In this document: piece by piece, positions 24,700-38,058 of the stretch | Layout: each line of letters starts with the position of its first letter | Numbering within the stretch: position 1 is the stretch's first letter | Assembly (NCBI GenBank): GCA_036850595.1 | Contig: CM072151.1 | Location: 18,639,307 to 18,703,306 of the forward strand | Direction of reading: 5' to 3' | Source of the DNA: Rhyacichthys aspro | Lineage: Eukaryota > Chordata > Actinopteri > Gobiiformes > Rhyacichthyidae | DNA: 64,000 nt | Translations under genes and position numbers: made by a program | Notes under the pieces: model-generated | Told to the model about the DNA's origin: nothing | Databases searched by the model: none | Seen by the model: only the letters and a program-made list of their open reading frames with translations

Positions 24700-27600
24700 G
24701 AGTAAGTTCAGAGGTTTGCCCATGTAAGGCAGCAGGCCAGCGGTGTCACCCAGCCAGAGGCAGCCAAAAGCAGCCAAAAACAGCCCCAGCAGCCCGGCCC
24801 CACGACCACATAAGGCTGGATGTGCATCACGTTCACAAAAGTATGCCTCATTTTTATTGAAGCCTAACACACTGAAACGCAATTTAATCACTAAAAGTTT
24901 ATGACAATAGATTGATTTATCTTGTTTAATGTTTATAATTTACACAAACAGTGAAAAAACAGGCTTACAACATGCATTTTTAGAGAAAAAAAAACACTTT
25001 ATTCAACATTCAGTCAGTATTAGAATTAACGTCCATGCTTTGTGGCCTCAGTTAAAATGCAAATCAGGCCCAGTAGAACCTCATTTTTGGATGAAAAGTG
25101 AGAGATCTAAGTGGCTTTGATAGAGGGTTCATTGTTGGGGCACGGGTGGCATGAGCTTGACTCTCAGTGGCTGCTCAGTAGACTGTTTCCGACTACAGTA
25201 AAACACCATATCGACACAAGTGGATGAGTGCATGTGTGGTTTCACAGGTTCACTGAAACAAGAGACCTGGTTCCTATATGTTTAATGTGGTGAGTGGCTT
25301 GTGCTGCATGACTTATAGGCCCTCATTTAACTTTAGAGCAGCCACAGCTAAAATATAGACACGGCACAACTGGACTGCATCTATACAACTTATACTTGTG
25401 TTTTAAAATGTGTTATAATCTGTCACTTTCAGAAATTTGGAAATCCAACATGTCTTTTCAGAAAAAAAGTAAATACTTCACCTATTATGGAATTTTAACT
25501 GTAAAGACACTGTAGACAGCACATCTACTTTTTCACATCTGATTTGCTCATGCTAGCCAACATTGATTTACGAAACAAAAGTGGTTGCCATTTCATTTTT
25601 TTTTGTTTTTATGTAATTTTTTTTGCTGGTCAGCCCTCAGGCGTTTCCCATGATCACACTGGCTCTGAAAAACAGATTTGGACGGTCCTGCATTAGAGGA
25701 GAGCGTTACTGCAAGGCAAAACAAAGTTGTTCCAAACGATCAATTTTATAGGGCACTAGGGCCTGGTTATGTAAGAGTATGAAACTGATGTGAATTGTGT
25801 TATTTATGGCCTTCAGAGTCACAAGATCTGAAGTGACACACTGGACAGGGCCCTGAACCGCAGTCAACACAAACACCATATGTGAGTCTTTTAAAGAATG
25901 GTTATTTCCTGTAATTCGATGTAGCAACTTTTAAAATGCTAAAGGAGCAAAATATGGATTGGTTACAGCTGATATTCAAGCAGATCTACAATGTCCTCAA
26001 GTATGCTTTAAATCTTTTCCTCAAGATAATCAATATTTATCTGTCTTTTGAACACACAAGACAGTTAAATCGAAAGTATAACATGATAGAAAGTAGTAGA
26101 GTACAACAATGAAAGTTATGTTCAAGCTGAGGAATAAAAAGTTCAGGTTCATTTCTTTGAAGATACAGAATGAGGCTTAGCTGTAAACACAACACACAGT
26201 GACGCAGAGTGTAGTGGCCATAACAGCAAATGATGTCAATGACAAACCTGCCAAAGGGTAAGAATAGTATAATGCGCAGTATAGTGTCAAGTTTCTGCCC
26301 TTAAGATTCTGCTGGTACATGTTTCTGTCTGATCTCACACACAGGGCAATCCTGGTCACCTCCTAATTGATAGTTACTCATCCTAGTCTAGTAGAGTTCA
26401 GTTCAGTAATATAGTCCACAAAGACAAAGATGTGTTGACTTGTAGTTGAACTTATTATAAAATCAATAGTGACAGGTCCTCAACATAAACCAGTTTTATT
26501 CCTATATGTCTATACATTTCTACAATTGCTTATATCTCCATTATCGTGGTGGTGTAATAAAGGTTAGTACTCTTTTGCTTTTTTACTCTTGACTTTTTAG
26601 CAATGACACTCGTGTACATGTATGACAAAACCAGCATTACTTTTATTTTTTAGTATTATATTTGCACCTTAGTTTTTAGACACAATCTTGAAAAACATAA
26701 GAGCAACATATTTTATGCGGCCTGGTAATATGTGGCCTGCACAGCCACAGTAGTCTTTGGTCAAGGAGCTAGAACAGGAAATAAAAAACAATCACACAGA
26801 AGCCAATTCATTAATAACATAGGTGGGGGATATGTCTGCATCTTTCCATTTTCAGACACGTAGCTGGTTGTTGAACCAAATTCAAAAGCATCACCTCAGT
26901 GACAATCAGTTCTCCACTGGATTTTTATATGTTTGCGAAAGGAGTCAAGTTTGTAGTGATGGCAACATTGATATTGGAAGGAACCTCAACAGAGCTGACA
27001 CGACAGCAGACAGCACACAACCTGAATCCAGCTCCTCATCTGATCTACGGTATTAAAAACATTCATTCATATATTTTACATATTAGTGGGTAACCCTAAA
27101 AAAAATAAAAAAATATTTAATATTGGAAAGAGACCCGACCAATGGCTCTACGGTATTAAAAACAATCTGTACAAAAGTATTGAGCCCATTTCTTGAGCCA
27201 TATTTGTTGTGTTCATCTGTCTCTTCTCAGTTCTATCTATGTATAATATACCCATCACATAATGATGAAAAATGAACAACATTACATAACATAACAGCAC
27301 TTGAAACCAATTACCACATGGCTAATTAGCGTAAATCAACATGTCAAATAAAGCTTGTTTTAGATTGACACACATTGACAGTTTAAGATTGACACTGGTG
27401 CTGTTTACATTTTACAACATGGCGGATACAGGCCGTCTTGAGAAACATAACAAAATGGATGTTAGCAAATGACATGAAGTTGTTTTTCCTATTAATGTTG
27501 AACCTCACTGTCAGACCTATCCCTGGTAGCCATACTGTACATGGATTAATTCAACATGGCCTATTAATTATTAGGATATATTAAGAAGGCACAATGAACA

Positions 27601-28240
27601 ATAAAGTACTGACCTGAATTAAATGCAATGCCATATAGTACACCTGTATGAGGGTCTGTTGACATGTCAGGGCATGCTCTGTTAGTGAGGACTGTTATGA
27701 CAGCTGTATAAAAGGGCTCATTAAAAGGCCATTGTCTGAGCTATAACCTCAGTAACCCTAGCTTGGTGTCTTTCCCACCTGATAGCAATCCTTTTACAAA
27801 CACGAGCTAACCTCAGTGAGTTTAGTTTATTTTGCATGCTTGTGATGTCATGCAAATACGATAACTGCCATTTCCCCTCTCTAAATCTACTCTCTATTGT
27901 TTTATCATAAGCCACAGTGTTTGCAGTGTGCATACAGATACACTTTCCTTTATCTCTGTCTGAAAAATGAATTTGTAATAAACATTTAAAAGAAATCTCT
28001 CATTATTATTAGATGCTTAATGCAGAATAGAATCATCCACTCTTTCAGCAACAATTCCTACCTTACCGGGACTGATTACATTGTGCTTCGAGCAGTGAAT
28101 ATACTTTTTTTTTTTTCCCCCTGCACTGTGCGTGAAGAGGCATCAACAGCACTTGCAGATCGAGCACGCTGATAAAGCCAAAAGATCTGAGCTATTTTAG
28201 TGTCTTACCCGTGCATCCCCTCATCCACAAGTTCCAGGGC
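24700..28240. other. Intergenic DNA, nothing recognised
   Basis: No exon chain, RNA gene or repeat family seen. A 16-base word (ctacggtattaaaaac) occurs twice, at 27045-27060 and 27148-27163. Confidence 0.5.
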
Positions 28241-28560
28241 ACACTAAAAAGGTAATCTCATTTGTAATGTGTGACAGCTTATTTGCGACTGTGTACACTG
28301 GCAATTTTTTAATGGGCCCGCCAGTGATTCTCCCTGCACTCGTAAAGCTGATTTCAAAAAGACACCCTGGAACAGTTCAGACGACACTTGCCATCGCCTG
28401 TGAACTCGAGTTATCAATCACGCACCAATTAGCATGCTCGGTTAGAGGAAATCAACGGCGCTTTGATGTCTGGCAGTTAGGGAACGTACTTATGCATGTC
28501 ATTGATATGAAGGGGCTCAATTTATCCTCACTGTATGAAAGGAAACATGCTGGCTCGCTC
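28241..28560. promoter_or_regulatory. Candidate conserved non-coding element
   Basis: This is a block of about 320 bases with balanced composition, no repeat signature and a dense mix of factor-like words, between AT-rich flanks. One frame (28267-28611) is open for 114 codons but encodes nothing recognisable and has no splice or start context. An enhancer in the bcl6a upstream desert is the preferred reading. Conservation is untested. Confidence 0.3.
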
Positions 28561-29094
28561 GGTCCACTACAACAGATTACTCAACAGAAACAACTTTTGA
28601 TGTGTGAGTGAACTCAATTATACAGATTTTTAAAAGGAATAGTATGCAGTTTGGCGCGTCAACTAAAGGTCTCAAGTTATAAATGATAGAAGTAAATATA
28701 GCAGAGCAGTCATCACCTGTGTTTCTTCCTACTAAAACAAAAAAAAAAAAAGTGAAAAGAAGCACTCGGTAGATGACGGTACACAGAATTCATTTCAAGC
28801 TCAAACACGGTTAACATTTTTAACACAACTTAACAATATGGCTGTAGTAACCAAGGTCATCTTTTGGATGCTTTTTTATAAGTTTACTTCACCTGCAGAG
28901 CCACCACTTTGGTTCAAAGCACTCCTCTGGATCTTGCCATTCAGCAAAAGGCAATGTTCAATCCAGGGGTTACCCACTCATAGCCAAATGTGAATCTTTA
29001 AGTATTTACAGAAACAGTTTACATGAATACTAGGCTTTATGTAATGTCAGCCATCTCTACTTTTAGCTGAAATAACATTAGGAGTAATTAATTC
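28561..29094. other. Intergenic DNA, nothing recognised
   Basis: AT-rich with a poly(A) run at 28738-28751. No gene or repeat family supported. Confidence 0.5.
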
Positions 29095-29405
29095 TATGCT
29101 CGGGTGCACACTTGGAAAGAAGGTCATAGGTTCGAGACCTGGGCCGGCCATCTCTCGGTCTTTCTGTGACGAGTCCCCATGTTACTATTGGCTCTTACTC
29201 CAGCTTCCTCCCACTGTCCAAAGACATGCAAGTATAGGTGAATTGCCCTTGTGTGAGAGTGAATGGTAATCTGTCCATGTGTGTGTCCAAATGCCCTGCA
29301 AATAACTGGCCATTGACTAGGGTGTACCCCGCCTCAGTCCCAAAGCTGCTGGGATAGGCTCCGGTCACCCACAACTCCCAGTGGGACAAGGTAGAACATG
29401 AATCA
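29095..29405 (+). repeat. Teleost SINE, third family
   Basis: After 'ggtcataggttcgagacctg' (B box-like) the body contains 'cttcctcccactgtccaaag', 'gacatgcaagtataggtgaa', 'gggtgtaccccgcctcagtc' and 'ctgggataggctccggtcac', in the order found in a very common fish SINE/LINE-tail family. Diverged minus-strand copies are at 37770-38058, 61715-61890 and 4983-5090. Confidence 0.8.
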
Positions 29406-32300
29406 GTGAAGAATTGTATAATTAGTTTAACATTAGCTTAGAATAATGTTCTTTAATTGTTGCTTTCCTATTAGCCATCAACCTGATTCTGAAAACTGTG
29501 TAATTGTTTGCTATAGCCGCTTAATGCTTACGTGACATTTGTGGTTTAGCATATACTATTTGGTTTAGCATGACTTCATTAGAATGTAGCCAAAAAACTG
29601 ATTGTGAATTGCTTATGTTTGTTTGTTTGTTTGTTTGTTTTGCTGTTTTTTTCATATACTAAGAGCATGCCAAAGTTATAATTTTTAAAAACATTGTATA
29701 AAAATTACAATATTGTATGGTTTATCTGTGTCATATCAGACAGGTGTGCAATGGTGAAAAAAACTTACATAAAGGAATCACAGGTAAGCCTTAAAACTGT
29801 TACTAGAGACAAATATGTTGCAACCATCAATTCACGGTTTAAATATAAATATGTATCATTTTTTTGGTGTGTCAGTTGTTCCAGCGTCGGATATCCTGTT
29901 TTATTTGCTGGTCGTACACTACCTTCTCCCCCACACCACTTCCTGAAGTAAGTAAACCTCAAAGTCGACACAGAAGAAAGCAGCTGCAGTCAAATGAGTG
30001 CTTTTCACCTACGTATTCAAAAGGATGCAGCGACACTAAAACAAGACAGTTTTATGTTTCGATCAAATCTGATTCACAAACATGGAGAAAAATGTTTTAT
30101 TAGATTGTAGACAAGCCATCTTTGTATCCGGATATAATCATTGTCAGGCGGCGGCCGGGTCCAGGTGCTTTGTTCAAAAAACACCACCAGTATCTGTGCA
30201 GCAAAACAACAAAAACAACAAATGTGTCTGGGAACTACGTATGCTGTGTTAATTAGAGCCGAGATAGCAGAGATTAGTCTTCAAGCACAGCCATATTACA
30301 GAGAGTCATGCCAAATAAGGAAAAACAAAAGTGGGAGACAGGCAGACTCACTACAAAAACAATGTCCCAAAGCTACTAATCAAACAACTCCCGATCTAGA
30401 TCTAGCCCTCCGATTACACTAATGAATTCTAATTCTTATGTTTTAGCATGTAAATATGTATTAAATTGGTAGACAGAGCCAATCCCTGCCTTGAGCTAAG
30501 GTTTATAAACTTGAGCAGAAATGATCTACTTGGGAGCTTCTTGCTGCACCTTTGAAGCTGTATTATAAGCGGCAGGATTTTGTCCTTATATCCTGAAATC
30601 AGTTTTTAGATGCTAACTGAACACTAGAATAAAATAGATTTATTTACTAGGGACTTGCTTCTATATATCGGTCTTTTATAATGTGATAACATTTTTGATA
30701 GATATATAATAGTAATACATTATTTCACACTGTTCCAAATTTGAGTGGAGTTGCAATTTATACAAAACTTTCTTGCTATATATTTTCAAAATTACATTGA
30801 CTTCAGACCTACGTAAGTAAATAGTAAATGCTAATCAAATAAAACCATTTTTATTTTTATATTTTCAGGTATATTCCTGAAATTTATTAACAAGAGAAAG
30901 CATGAACACAATCAGCTCATTGCCAGTTTATCTTCCAGGTAAGTGTAATGTATGAACGACAGCTGCACATCAGAGTTTGAATTGGACATGACCTTTGACC
31001 TTTACTGCACCCTTAAAACCAAAAAGAAATTGTAAAGTTTCTGACAAATGTTACCAAAACTGGACTCGAGATACATCAACACAGTCATTTCTAAACACTA
31101 AAATTTTTAAAATCTTTCAAATTATTCATAGTGACATCTCCACATGAAATACACCAAATGTTACATAACAGGGATATCCACAGATGAATACAAATGACCG
31201 GTTATACCACTTTGCACCAGTAGATGGAGTGTAAGCAACAACAGACATCACAATGACAAACAAAACTGAAAGTCACATTCCATTTGTTAGTTTAACTAAA
31301 CCTGGAGGGGAGGTGCTGTGCCGCTCCCATGGGATGGGTGGCTGCTTTATCTTGACTACTGTACTGTACAGTGCTGTCCCTGTTGCTAGCTGTAGTGGGG
31401 CTGCTATACTTCCTAGTCATCAAATTGGCAAAATAAATAAATAAAATAGTAAAAAAGAAACTTTACAGTTCATGGGTCCTTTTTCTACTTATGTTTTTAT
31501 CTCTTCAGTCTGTATACTCCACCTGCTTGCAACGACTGGTATTCATTTTTGAATACCAAGATGATAGATTATGATTTCTATTTTTGTGTTCAATGTACTA
31601 TAGCAGCACTGTTGATTTCTGCTACAGTTTTTCTATAGAACACTTTACTATACCACTAAATGTTTGGAAAAAATGTTTAAAAAGATGTGAGATTCAAAAT
31701 GTGATTTCAAAGAAGCAGCACAGCAACAAAATGAATGTCATAAAATTCATATAGGTAGATAGGTATGTGCTCATATAAAACTTAAAATGGCATTGATCCA
31801 TATTTTCTGTGTGGTACAGAAAATATTGTGTGGTACTAACCGAGAGTTTGAGAAGCACTGTACTATTGAAATGTAGTATTTCTCTGCAACATTAATTGTT
31901 ACTAACTACTACATCCTATTAAGTAAAAAATCAGGTCTAATACAGGTTGAGAACAGGACACAGCCTTCACTCTGATTGTGCCGTAGTGGTAACCTGGGTC
32001 TGTCTCAGAAGTCTATTTTCTGGCTCCATAAATGCCAGCTAATGCAAACCACGAGATTAGACATTTGTGACTTTTATTAGAGCTGATAGCACCAGTGTGG
32101 CACTGAAGAGCTCCGAGTTGGCACAATAAGGCCTAGTAGTGTTAGTGGTAAGAGTAAATCAGGAGGAAGCGGCGCCTATGTAAACTGATGTGAAAATGAG
32201 CCCCAATCCACTGCCGTTGAAAGGTTATCATTTGTCTGAATCACCTGGAATCACTCCAGGAAGCAGAAGTCAGTGCAATTGAATCATTTGTTGCTTTAAT
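29406..32300. other. Intergenic DNA with (GTTT)n microsatellite
   Basis: A (GTTT) repeat lies at 29615-29640. Otherwise the DNA is AT-rich and unique, with no supported exon or RNA gene. Confidence 0.5.
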
Positions 32301-33480
32301 AAATGAATCATCTTTAAATGCATCACTCATAATACAAGTCCCCTAAGGGCTCTATTTTAATTAAACTGCCTGTTTAAGTTTCTTTTGACAAAGATAGCAC
32401 AGGGTCATTGCTTTTTCACTTTCCTCACCATTTTTCACTTCCTGCTGATATAAATGACTGTGAGGCATGCTGAAAAGAGACTAGAGCGGGCCAGCAGAAA
32501 ATATGATGTCGGGACTTTTAGAAAACACCAAATAAACAAAATCAAGTATGCATCTAGGAGCAGAAACATCAATAAACCGGGCCCTTTTAAAGAATTTGCT
32601 TGATCCGCCTTTTGTTAATTTGATGCAGGCTGAAATTACATCAGATGACAGCATAATCCCACATCATTACGAACATCAAAATATGCCCGGCCTCCATTTG
32701 GCCCCAGGCCGACACTGGTGCAGCCTCGGTAACGGGATGATATGGATTACAAACCGACCTTGCCCCCCGCGCTTTTCGAAACTTGGAATACAGCGTTGAC
32801 CGAATGCATCCCGCTGCCACTGCTGCTGCTGAGTAAAACCCCAAATATCCCTGCAAATGATGATGATTAAGGTCACTTAGTACACAGCCATCCTTTTATA
32901 AGCCTCACACAGTGAACTGAAGGTGGCAAGGGTCACCCACCGGACCTCGCCCTGATGTCTTTATCGTCGTCTCTCTTAAAGCGCACGGCTCAGGTTGTGT
33001 CTCCAAGAGCACAATGCTGTAATCAAAATGTGTTCCTCCGAGGCGCTGACCTGTCGTTGGCTTTCATTTGTGTGTCAGTTCGGAGGTTTAATCTGCTTCT
33101 CCGCGAGTTTATCCCGGGATCACAGGGGATCGGGCGGCTCACCGGTCATTTGCCGCGGCTATCCCCCCAGAGCTCAGATTGTTAGGAGCGCTTTATTCTC
33201 AAATATGATGGAAATGTGTTGGACTAATTTGGCTTTAGCAGGATTGTCTGAATATTAGTCCACTCATCCCCTCGGATTATCCCGTGCGCTGCCATGAACA
33301 TACTGTGCGCAGACGGATCTGTCAAACAGCCCGTGTATACATCTACGTCGCTAATGTTTCGTAACCGCTGCATTTTTGATTTCCTCTTTATCTGTAATGA
33401 TGACAGCTCCTCTAATCAACTCAGTGTCTGGGGCTGACACAAAAAAAAAGCTGTGCGGCATGTAGTGCACTTAATAGTGA
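32300..33480. promoter_or_regulatory. Large candidate conserved non-coding region
   Basis: About 1.2 kb has balanced base composition and no repeats. It holds GC-richer patches (32740-32790, 33100-33180) and many homeodomain-, Sox- and GATA-like words. No frame makes a recognisable protein and no exon chain was found. It is the most gene-free yet information-rich stretch of the desert and resembles clustered vertebrate enhancers. I cannot test conservation from one sequence. Confidence 0.35.
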
Positions 33481-34324
33481 GAGCTTTGGGAGTTCTTACC
33501 CGTTGAGGTGATCTTATCTGCAGCGACAGCATGTGTATTCATTTAATCTGAGTGCAACATCAGGTGTCAGGGAAGATTAGCCGGTCGTACGAAGCATCCG
33601 GCGAATTGCTTTTATACCAACGCTATACTATTATGTGAGGGATATTTAAATGGAACGAAAGCAGGAGCAGCCTCAGATTTTTTGGGGGGATAATGTTTCT
33701 AGTAAAGCTTCCAGCAACGAAAAGACATAGTGCTAATGGTTCGCCATATTGAACATGTGGCAGTTACTCATGAGAACACATAGTTTTGCCAAAACAGCAC
33801 AACCTTTTACACATATTAGATACATTGCAATACCGGTGCGATTTTGTGTAGTTATACTCAGGGTCCATTCTAGGTGCAAATGCAGAAAAGTTATTAAAAA
33901 AAAACTAAAAACTATAGCCTCCACATAATAAGAAGTGTGGTTTTGAAAATGTAATGTGTGTTTTGGATTACCCATTTATTTTATTTTGCTAACACAAAAG
34001 CTTAAGTTATTATTTAAACTTTCCAGATAAAATATTGTATTGAGAAAATTGAGACGGTTGTGTCAGGAAGGGCATAGAGTGTAAAATCCTTTTCACTATT
34101 AAAAAAAAATCTATGTTGTAATAATATAGTAAAATTACATTAAAGGTTTAGCTCACCAAGTCCATTTACAGTCATCTGTGAATGAAAGTGTAGATAAATT
34201 TAAGGAAAGGCTGTGTATTTTAGTTTGAATATTTTGTGTTTATGCGTGTTTTTATATTTTACCCTGGTATTGTTTCCAAAACTTGACCATCAATGATTCA
34301 GTTATCAAGGTTCTTATATTTTTT
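33481..34324. other. Intergenic DNA, nothing recognised
   Basis: AT-rich unique sequence without supported features. Confidence 0.5.
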
Positions 34325-34505
34325 AATTCGATTTTTTTTTTTTTTTTTTTTGCCTTTTTGCCTTAATTTGATAAGACAGTGGCCAGAAATAGGGTGACAG
34401 AGAGGGGAGTGACATCAGGTAAATGACCCGAGCAGGAATCAAACCTGGGTCTCCCGAGTATATGTGGTACGCGATCTTCCAGGTGAGCCGCTGAGTAAAA
34501 ACAAA
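34325..34505 (-). repeat. tRNA-derived SINE (same family as 7141-7445)
   Basis: On the minus strand the head 'cggctcacctggaagatcgc' is followed by 'gggagacccaggtttgattc' (B box-like), the body 'tgatgtcactcccctctctg' and the tail 'ttatcaaattaaggcaaaaa' ending in the poly(T) seen at 34331-34350 on the plus strand. Head, body and A-tail are complete. Confidence 0.8.
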
Positions 34506-34555
34506 CCCACCAACAGCCAAAACACAGAATGCTAAGTAAGCACATTTGACGTTTA

Positions 34556-34780
34556 GCTCCTACATTTGATTCAGGAGACTGCTTTGTGCTCGATGCAAAT
34601 TTTAATGCAATTCCTGCAGTTAGGAAAATCAAATTGCCACCACACAGTTCCCCGCTCTGACTTCCTAATTTCCAGTGCATCACCCTCGCCTCTGACCTTC
34701 CCATTGGCTGTGGCAGGTTGAAGTGACAGCTGGTCTGATGTAATGACCCCCCCCCTCCACCAGGCAAGTTATAAAGAGCA
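34556..34780. promoter_or_regulatory. Candidate conserved non-coding element
   Basis: The block lies between a SINE and the 35-kb leader. It has balanced composition and no repeat signature, and ends near a C-run at 34748-34756. It may be an upstream element of the 35.1-35.6 kb promoter candidate. Evidence is texture and position only. Confidence 0.25.
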
Positions 34781-35059
34781 ATATCTAGTTCCATGGATTG
34801 AGATAAGCTTAGGTAGATTAATGCCCCGGGACACTCAAATGTTTGTTGTATAAAAGCTGTGTTGGTAAAACAATGTGTCAGTGCTGGATATGAAAAACTC
34901 CGATCTGGCAGATGGCCTGAGCTCCCAGAGGTTCCTCCACGTTAAAGGCACTGCTAGTCTGTGGTTTGTGCTCCTGTGGCTTAATGGGATTTTAGACTCT
35001 TTGGTTCAAATGAATTATATATAGAAAACCTGGGATTATTTTACAGGCTGTTTAATCTG

Positions 35060-35622
35060 GTCTTTTTCCAAAACCGAGCCCCGCTGCTTGCCCCATGGTT
35101 TTAGCATTCGTGGAAAAGTGGAGCGACAGAGTGCTACAATCAATGAACGCTACAGTGCAGGCGGCCTATCAGCACCGAGAGCCGGAGATGCCCTGTGGAC
35201 CGTTTCACTGACATGAAGCGTGCTCAGTCGACTTGACTCACTTCATCCTCGCTGCAGCTTGCTTCTTTTTTTTTTCTTCCAAAAGCCTACCCATCCTGCC
35301 GTACAACGGGACGCGCACAGGCTCCGCAGCAGCAGCCGCATCGCAGAATCGGTGCCCTCTTGCACTAAAGACAACATCATCCCTCCAGCTTCATCTGCCA
35401 CCGCTCGCGTTCCAAATCTGGATCATCTAGATACAAACTATAAACTCTGAACGCTAAGACTGTCTTTTGGGGGCTGATGTTCTGGGTCTCAGCATCGTTG
35501 AGTAGTATCTGAGTGACCGCTTAAAAGAGTTTTGCATCGCTGAGGCCTCCTCACACCTTTGCATTCAAGGTTCAGAGCCTCCTGACTTCCCATCATGCCT
35601 CACTCCTTCCAGCAGAAAAAAG
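35060..35622 (+). promoter_or_regulatory. Candidate upstream promoter and leader exon, plus strand
   Basis: From about 35060 the sequence becomes complex and less AT-rich. It ends in an ATG at 35595 (context catcATGcct) followed after 28 coding bases by an excellent donor (aaaaaag then gtaagtctt, exon end 35622). The short reading frame is M-P-H-S-F-Q-Q-K-K and breaks in phase 1. The next good plus-strand exon, 41941-42033, accepts phase 1 and leaves in phase 1, and the bcl6a start exon at 45203 accepts phase 1 in frame with its ATG. I infer an alternative upstream promoter of bcl6a. The transcription start is unknown, and an unrelated transcript remains possible. Confidence 0.4.
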
Positions 35623-37769
35623 GTAAGTCTTCTTAAAAGGTGTTTCAACCTGTTTCTTGGCACATCTATGTACTATGATGAAAATAAAATTAAATAAACA
35701 TGATATGTAAGGCAATGGGTGCCTTCTCCTCCAAAAAAAAAAAAAAGAAAAAAAAAAAGATATGCAACTTTAAAATGCTATGTCGCTTTCCAAAACCAAA
35801 GTGGGTCAATTAGGCTTTGAAAAACAAATTCAGAAAATCTAACAATCAAACAAGTCTTATTCTAGAGTATCTGTATGTGCTGGTCCATATGACAGTTGAT
35901 AATCTGCATGTTTATTGACAATTATATTGATAATAAGACAGTATTCTGTTTTATTAATTAAATGAGTATAAACTTTTTAATGCTCATCTTTGAATTATCA
36001 TATACAAACTTTTATGCTAATTGCCTTTAGATATACACCAAGTCCATTGCATTTTTGATGTTAGTACATGTAATTATGGTCTTTGTCGTAAACTTGAAGT
36101 TACTGCACTTCAGTCAGAGTATATTTCAACTATTTAAACGTGGTGTTATCATTTCAAGGGGTGGGCAGTAAATGTAAAAAAAATTAACAAAAAACAATTT
36201 GTGGATATTGTAGATAATGGCTCAGTGTATAACATGAAAATTATAATGTCATTTATGTCACTGGACTCATTTCTGATGTCTACCTAATACATAATAGACC
36301 TGTCATATATAATTTCTCAATCAACAGTTAGCAAAAATTGAACTGCATTAAAGTGCATACTAATGATTTACACAAATGCTTTTTTAAACATTGTCATATA
36401 ATCGCCAAAGTTACAAAAAAATCACAACAACAGGGGGGTCTCATCCCACCTGTACCCCCCATAATTTACACCTATGCTGATTGATACAGATTACAGTGTT
36501 AAATTTGCATTAAAATTAGAACGCATGATGAAGATAAAAACACATGATGGAATCCTTGAGCATGTCACCAATCTGTTAACTACTTCTAAATCAATAATAT
36601 GTTAATAAACTATTTAAATGTTAAATGATACAATTCATCCATTCATCACAGTGATAATAAAAAACTGAACCTTTCTTACAGTCTATACCTGCACAGAGGC
36701 CAAGCCTGCTCACTCACCAACCCCTTGTTGATCATTTTCATACGGCTTTGGCTTATCTGTGATCAAATCTATATACTGCTAAAACACTTAATATCTCCAA
36801 ATGACAAGCACGCAAGGTGACATTTGAGGACAAAGGGCACCGGGTGTGATAAAATAACTGACATCAGATAAACAAATGGGAACGTCAATGCAGTAGATGA
36901 TGCCTTTATGAGGGAGTCGACGCTATGTAAAACATGTAAAAACAGACACTTAGCAGAGACCACAATAGGAAGTGAACGACACCAAGCACCGTTTTGATTT
37001 TTCAAGAAGAACCAGACGCACAAAAGATGCAAAAACAGAATCAATTTCCCTATCAAATGCATTTTAGCGGAAGCATGCAGCCCTTTGATTCTCCACTATC
37101 ACAAAAAGCTGGTGGTAATGCGTGCATGCAAAACAGAGGAATTGTCAAAGTGCAGCAGCTATCTGTGTTAGTGATGTAGAGCAGATAACAGTGATGTGAA
37201 TGTGAACGACGGAGGGGTTGTCACTCCTCTCTCGTGCAGGAGCTCATCCACCTGCTGCTTCCTGGGCCCTGCTACGCACACTTTATTCAAAGCATCCAGG
37301 AGTGTGCTAATAGGGAGCTGTGACACATCAGGAACAAAAGTAAAAATCTTTAATCTGCATTTGCATAAATACAGATTCATGAGGCGCAATGACGGTGATA
37401 TGAACTGTTTCTAGCAAATAAACAGTGGGAGGATTTTTGAAAGATGTTTGGTGCCGTGAGTGTTGTCTGGCTTTTGAGTGGGTGCTCACAAAAGTTCATC
37501 TTTATACACCAAAGAAATAAGAGTTTCAATAAATAGATAGCTTATTTCTGTTTGAAGATGTTAAAAGTACAAGTAGAACAATAAAACAAATGACAACCTA
37601 GACATGTAAAGGTCAAATTTAGATATGCAACATTAAAATGCTATGTTGCCTGCCAATACAGCAGTTTATTCACGAAAACATACAGGGACAAAGTGAGGCA
37701 AAAACTTTTTTTTTTGAATTTTTGAAATGATTTAGCATAACTTTCAGCATTATTTCAGCAAATTCACTT
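35623..37769. other. Presumed intron or intergenic DNA
   Basis: AT-rich, with A-rich runs at 35733-35760. No further exon could be supported between the 35.6-kb donor and 41.9 kb. Confidence 0.5.
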
Positions 37770-38058
37770 TCTACCATTTATCCTATAAGTGGTCATCGAT
37801 GGCTGGAGCCAATCCTATACTGTGGGCCTGGGGCAGGTTACACCCCGGGCCTGAGCCAGTGACATCCATTCACTGCAGTCACATCATCCAATGGCAATTT
37901 AGATTCACCCTTTCACCTAAACATGCATGTTTCTTGACAGTGGGAGAAAGCTCCTTGTGAGAACATATGGTAGAACATAAAGGTCATGTAGATTCGACCT
38001 GGGACTCGACCCCATGACCTTCTTGCTATGATAGCTAACCACTCCACCACTGTGCATT
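37770..38058 (-). repeat. Diverged teleost SINE (same family as 29095-29405)
   Basis: Read on the minus strand, it begins near the B box-like 'gtcgagtcccaggtcgaatc' and continues with 'aacatgcatgtttaggtgaa', 'aattgccattggatgatgtg' and a 'ggtgtaacctgccccaggcc' version of the family body. It is older than the 29-kb copy, judging by mismatches. Confidence 0.65.

Noticed and set aside
34363..34794. 143-codon minus-strand frame
   Set aside because: A large part is SINE sequence and the rest is not protein-like.
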